This document shows positions 59,732 through 64,000 of a stretch of DNA of 64,000 bases, in pieces. The position numbers were made by a program, and so were the translations under genes. The notes below the pieces were generated by a model that was given only the letters and a program-made list of their open reading frames with translations, had not been told where the DNA came from and did not search any database. Origin of the DNA: Rallus limicola (taxonomy: Eukaryota; Chordata; Aves; Gruiformes; Rallidae). Location of the stretch: positions 44,072,950-44,136,949 of the forward strand of contig JAKCOZ010000005.1 in assembly GCA_022605955.1 (NCBI GenBank). The letters are read 5' to 3'. Each line of letters starts with the position of its first letter. Within the stretch, counting starts at the first letter, position 1.

Positions 59732-61928
59732 ATGGTACTACTGTCTTCAGATACTGCTCACTGCAGGAACCAACAGAAGTGGAATGCTTGAACCCTCATC
59801 TTGGTATATACATCAGTGTATGGGAGGGCTCAGTTTGGGCTGATGTGCTGACTCATGCTGTGTGGTGTTAGTAGAGGGTTTAATACCTCATTCCTTTGCT
59901 TTAGTGAGTTTTTGTCCAGTTAGGATGTTGGGAAAATAGCATTTCTATTAAGATGTTTTCCTAATAATAATGGTATCTTTGTTCTCATTACTTATTTCAG
60001 GGCTGATTTGGCATCACAGTTAAATAACTGCTCCTGCAGAATGCTGAGAGGTCATTTTGGAAGAAGCTGCCATAAACAGTTGTGATAAAAAAAGTGATAT
60101 TAATGGCATGTCACTAAATAAAGTGACTGGAGAAGTCATCTAATATTTTCATGAAACTGTGACGAACTTTTAATGTTAGAGCTACACTAAGTTTACTGTT
60201 CAAAAGTTTTACCCTGTATGTTATAAACCAGCCACTTCCATTTGGCTACAGATTCTTCTCATTCATTTCCTGTTTTACACTGGTGAAAAACTAGCATTTC
60301 TCTTCCTTTCAGGACTGGGTAAAATGAGGTTTTATGGTTTTGATTAAATCTTGTCCATGGTGAGATTTAAATTTTATGAAATTTCCTTTTACTTTTTAGG
60401 GTGTTTGCCTTCTACAAAAGTCTTCTCAGAGTGTGTGTCCATACCTAAGGTTCATACTCCTGGGTGTTCTGGAGTGAGATGACTGCATAGAAAAGAAAAT
60501 ATTCTTATTTCACTGTTTTCAATTTAGGATGGGAATAACATTCCAATTCTATTCACAATGTTTACTAATTTCTTGCTTTAGGAACTTGCCAGCACCATGC
60601 AATTAACTGAAAAAGTTAGTAAAGTATAAATGTATTTGGGGATGACTGTTCTAGAATAGCTTCTCTGTAAACACTCTCACTGTATCCATGTGGGGGACAT
60701 TCTGCAATAGCTACTGCGCTGTGCCCCCTTATTCTCTTTTAATCTGGATTAATTGCCTCTGAAACACAAGTTAAAATGCAGCTTATGGATTCAGGCTGAA
60801 ACCCATGTCTTAGTCTCATTGGCTTCAATTCCTGTTAATGCTGTCTGAGAAGCATCAAAATATTTCTTCAGTGTGCTAAATGTAAAAGGTATAGAAACAA
60901 GCCAAAATCCTCAGTTGCGATACTTGAGGTATTCAGTTCTCTGACTTTTGAAATACAAATGTAACACAGAAATAACAATCCAAAAGTGCTCCTGTATTTC
61001 TTAGGGGTTGAAGTGGAAGTCCCCAAAGCTCTATGGTCAGGACTTTGGGTTTTTGAATGAGATATGACCTAGAAAGCTTAAATCTTGATATTGTGTGCTG
61101 GACTTCTTCCTGAAACTCTCGTGATGACAAAACACTTTGGGAACCTGAAACGCAATAGCTCTAAACAGACAGAAGAGGAAAATTTGAGCATAATTCTGTT
61201 GGGTTTTTTGGTCTTGTCTGTTGATCCAGCAGCTATTTGTTACAGAGAGCTCCCTGACATTTTCCTTTTGCCCTCTGTGGTTTGCATTTGCAAGAGTTTT
61301 GTTTTTGTCGTGAGTGGTCCACACATGTGCCTGGTGATGGGAAGCCATTTTGCATTCACCTCTGCTACAGAACAGACACAAAGATACTTGCAAAGGCTCC
61401 CATCTCTTCCCTTTTTTTCTTTTTTTTTTATGCCCTTGCTCCACTGAAACCCCCTCACCCCCTGCCCCTGAAGCTCAGACTGAAAGCACTTGTACTCTCC
61501 CACTGAAGGAAGGGGGATGGGGGATGAATACCAATCCTGAGCAGAGGACACAAGATCATGGTATGTACTGGAGAACCGTAGCTGCAAATACTGGCTGGTT
61601 AATGCATGAAGGTGTAGAGAGCTTAAGCCAAATTCAGCATTATTGACAAGAGCGCCAAAGACAGCCTGATTCCAAAGCTGACATCTTGATTTAAAGTCAA
61701 CTTAAGCATGCTTAAAGCCCCTGTTGATAGTGCTGCCAGGAGGAAGGCAAATCCTGGAGCTATTCTAAATGTCAGCCTTGTATACTTGGGTTGCTTCAGC
61801 TGACAAAAACTTGATGGCCACTTGGAAAATTGACATGATAGAAAACACAGGAAAGGATACAACTGCAGCTCAATTAAATCCACTAAATCTTTCCTGACGT
61901 GGTTGTTGTCTTCCTTTGTGCTAATACA

Positions 61929-61970
61929 AAAAAAAGTGGGATGGGGGGTGAGAGGGGGGAGAAAAAAAAG
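61929..61970. repeat. Purine-rich tract with three G-runs
   Basis: An almost all-purine stretch holds G-runs of three (61938-61940), six (61943-61948) and six (61954-61959), flanked by A-runs. It could form a two-tetrad quadruplex or a triplex; three runs are too few for a simple three-tetrad quadruplex. Confidence 0.8.
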
Positions 61971-63331
61971 TCCTAGCTTTTGTATTCACTAAACTATGAG
62001 TTCATCTGTAACACTGGAAATAATCCAAGAAGGCATGGCAGCAGGGCTTTTTTGTTCTCAAAAACAAATTATCCATTAAAAACTTAGACTACTTCTCTGT
62101 CTTGTCCCCCTGCCTGCATTGTTCCCTTCCCTCCCTTCCAAATTGCTAAGTTTTTGCCATCCTCAACTGTCATTGTGTGGAGGTCATTTTAGTGGCAGGT
62201 TTTTTTTTCCGCTCTCTTTCCTACATTCACTTCAGTTTAGAAAGTTCCTCTGGTACAATTTGTACCTCTCAATTGCTTTCAGTCAGAATTAAACACACAG
62301 CTTTGTACCTCTAATTTGTCTGGTACAAACACCTCACGCACTTGTCAGAGGGGATTCACTCCTTTGTTAGCTGCATTTGTAAAACCAGCCTTGACTCATG
62401 CTGGAAGGTTTTGCTGGTCCTTTACCCTTCAGCACTAAATGACATGAAGTCCTATTTGAAGCATTTTATCTTAACCATTAGGTTATGCTTATATGTGCAT
62501 GCTGGAAAGCCAGAGTGGCCACAGAAATCCTCGCCCATAGAAAATTAAAATGTATGAAAGTAAGGCAGAGTGTGTTTCTGAAGGTGCTTCTTCCAGTGCT
62601 CAGCCCAGTCTTTGCAGAGGGCTCAGCGCTGTGCCTAGCCTCCAGTGTTCCCTAAACCTCTCTGAGGCATGAAGTGAGACACGTTCAGAGTAAATTAAGT
62701 TTTTAATTTATGATGTATTATGATGTTATAAGGTATTAGTCTGTATTTGTCATAAGCAGTTAATGTAGCTTTTATGTCTCTTTTCTTCTCTGTCCTTGTA
62801 TAAAGACCTGCAGTGTAAATTTTGAAACAGTATTAAAAAAAAGTAGTCATTTCCTTGTCTTCAAAAGCTCTTGGGTGAAGTTTGACTCAGATAGAACTAA
62901 TATGTTTTTGAGGTGACTTAGACTCTCACAAAATTAATATATTCTTGGTTTTAAGCTGTCTGCCACTAGTTTGATTATAACTTACGATTGCTCAGTGCAT
63001 TGCTGCAAGGTGTATTGCATCCTGTGTGAATTCCTGAAAAGATGGTCTCTTAGAAGATTGGTGGGAAGTGAATGGAATTTATTTTCTACTTTTTCAGAAA
63101 TCAAGCATCAGAATTTTCAGAAAATCACAAACACTTTCAGGACTGTTTGGTCATCTAATGGTCATCTGAAGGTTGTAGCACAAATATCCTATTTAAGCCA
63201 AAACACCACAGTTGGCCTGTACCACTTCAGTCCTACACAGGGTAATCAGCCAGGGAAAACAATGTCACAAATGGCCACTGCTTAGGTAATGTCATATAAT
63301 GAGGTATGTTGAGATAATCTTGTCAAGAGAA

Positions 63332-63363
63332 CCAAGGTGAAAAAGGGGGTCTGTTCACCTTGG
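63332..63363. repeat. Perfect 10-bp hairpin with 12-base loop
   Basis: CCAAGGTGAA at 63332-63341 and TTCACCTTGG at 63354-63363 are exact reverse complements around AAAGGGGGTCTG. The stem is too short for a pre-miRNA on its own, and I see no extended pairing. It could be a tiny inverted-repeat element, a dyad binding site, or chance. Confidence 0.93.
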
Positions 63364-64000
63364 CAAGAGGAGTGTTCCTTTGTAGTGCCAAATATGATGA
63401 CTGCGAAGACCCAGACCATGAGATATGAATATTAAGCCAAGAAACTTGAAAAAAGAATCTTCTTTATTGCAGCAGGTTTCTGATTCAGCCATGAATGATT
63501 GGAAAGTAACTGAAAGCTGTTGCTGTCTGCTTTGGCCATTTAAGGTAAATTGAGTTACTCTGTTTCAGGCAGTTCAAATAAATTGGTCTATGCAACTAAG
63601 CCATTGTCACAGAGAACTAGTTGTCTCTGCAGTTTATCACTTAGTTTAAATGTTGTTCTGGCAAGCTCAGAAACTTGCAATACAAGAACACAATTCAAAG
63701 TGTAACTGGATTGGAGCGCAGCTCAACCTCACTAGCTGCACAAAGGAATGTTTGGGAATTGGCTTCTGAGAAAAGTGGGGGTGGGTTGGGGATAGGAAAA
63801 GCTATGTGAGCTGTCAGGAGAATGGGTATGAGAGAAATAGCCAGAGAACTATGGTGCTGAAATATATTTGCTAGTGTGTGTCAATGGAAATTCACAATTC
63901 CAAAAGATTGAAGAATGTGTTGACGAAAAACCTTGCAAAGTTTATTTTAAAGGGCTAGATTTGTTCATTTAAACTGTGCAGATGAAAGGTTACAGTTATA

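Larger units (their letters stand above)
41001..64000. other. Unique non-coding sequence, no gene recognised
   Basis: Apart from the listed scraps, simple repeats, hairpins and candidate elements, nothing is recognised. The open frames with most codons (51406-51822 antisense, 138; 61037-61444 antisense, 135; 41558-41923, 121; 49995-50357, 120) have no domain and no paired splice context. A pyrimidine tract with C-runs of five, three and six lies at about 41860-41875. An A-rich stretch at about 54900-55420 may hide very old transposon debris that I cannot assign. Confidence 0.5.

Overview
This window reads as nuclear DNA from a bird. It contains three clear CR1-family LINE copies, an older degraded CR1 scrap and a possible one, and two copies of an ERVL-type solo LTR. 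The LTR sequence and the CR1 3' end beginning ATCATAGAATCATAG suggest a neoavian rather than a galliform bird, but that is recalled family knowledge and not a measurement. The DNA is A+T-rich and CpG-poor. It shows poly-A/T runs, a few microsatellites, and only short scattered open frames in all six frames. There are no bacterial signals: no operons, no ribosome binding sites, no tRNA or rRNA, no CRISPR.

I recognise no protein-coding gene or conserved exon. The only stretches with recognisable protein homology are dead reverse-transcriptase remnants inside CR1 elements. The window therefore looks like an intergenic desert or the inside of a very long intron.

Layout. 1-3.3 kb: unique sequence with a G+C- and CpG-rich patch at about 0.66-1.44 kb, the only CpG-island-like segment. 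3.3-4.4 kb: a perfect 41-bp tandem duplication carrying a hairpin, then a very old sense-strand CR1 fragment. 4.9 kb: an 11-bp-arm palindrome. 5-10.5 kb: unique sequence with a CpG-dense knot at 9.43 kb and an ancient low-copy repeat scrap near 10.05 kb. 10.5-11.67 kb: a sense CR1 with a deletion through the RT catalytic box. 11.7-17.8 kb: A+T-rich unique sequence with the texture of conserved non-coding elements. 17.86-18.45 kb: an antisense CR1 joined to a second CR1 3' end. 18.5-24.8 kb: unique sequence, including the best conserved-element candidate at about 19.2-19.6 kb. 24.78-25.28 kb: antisense solo LTR with a GAT microsatellite. 31.46-31.98 kb: sense solo LTR of the same family with a probable 5-bp target-site duplication. 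32-64 kb: mostly unique sequence with an old CR1 scrap (40.85-41.0 kb), an ancient repeat scrap (41.74-41.81 kb), C-run/G-run tracts (45.7-45.8 kb) and several short hairpins.

Nothing here amounts to a multi-gene system. The more interesting items are the candidate regulatory or conserved elements, the joined CR1 pair, and the oppositely oriented LTR pair with independently evolved internal trinucleotide tracts. All boundaries of old repeats were judged by eye from memory of family consensus sequences and are approximate.
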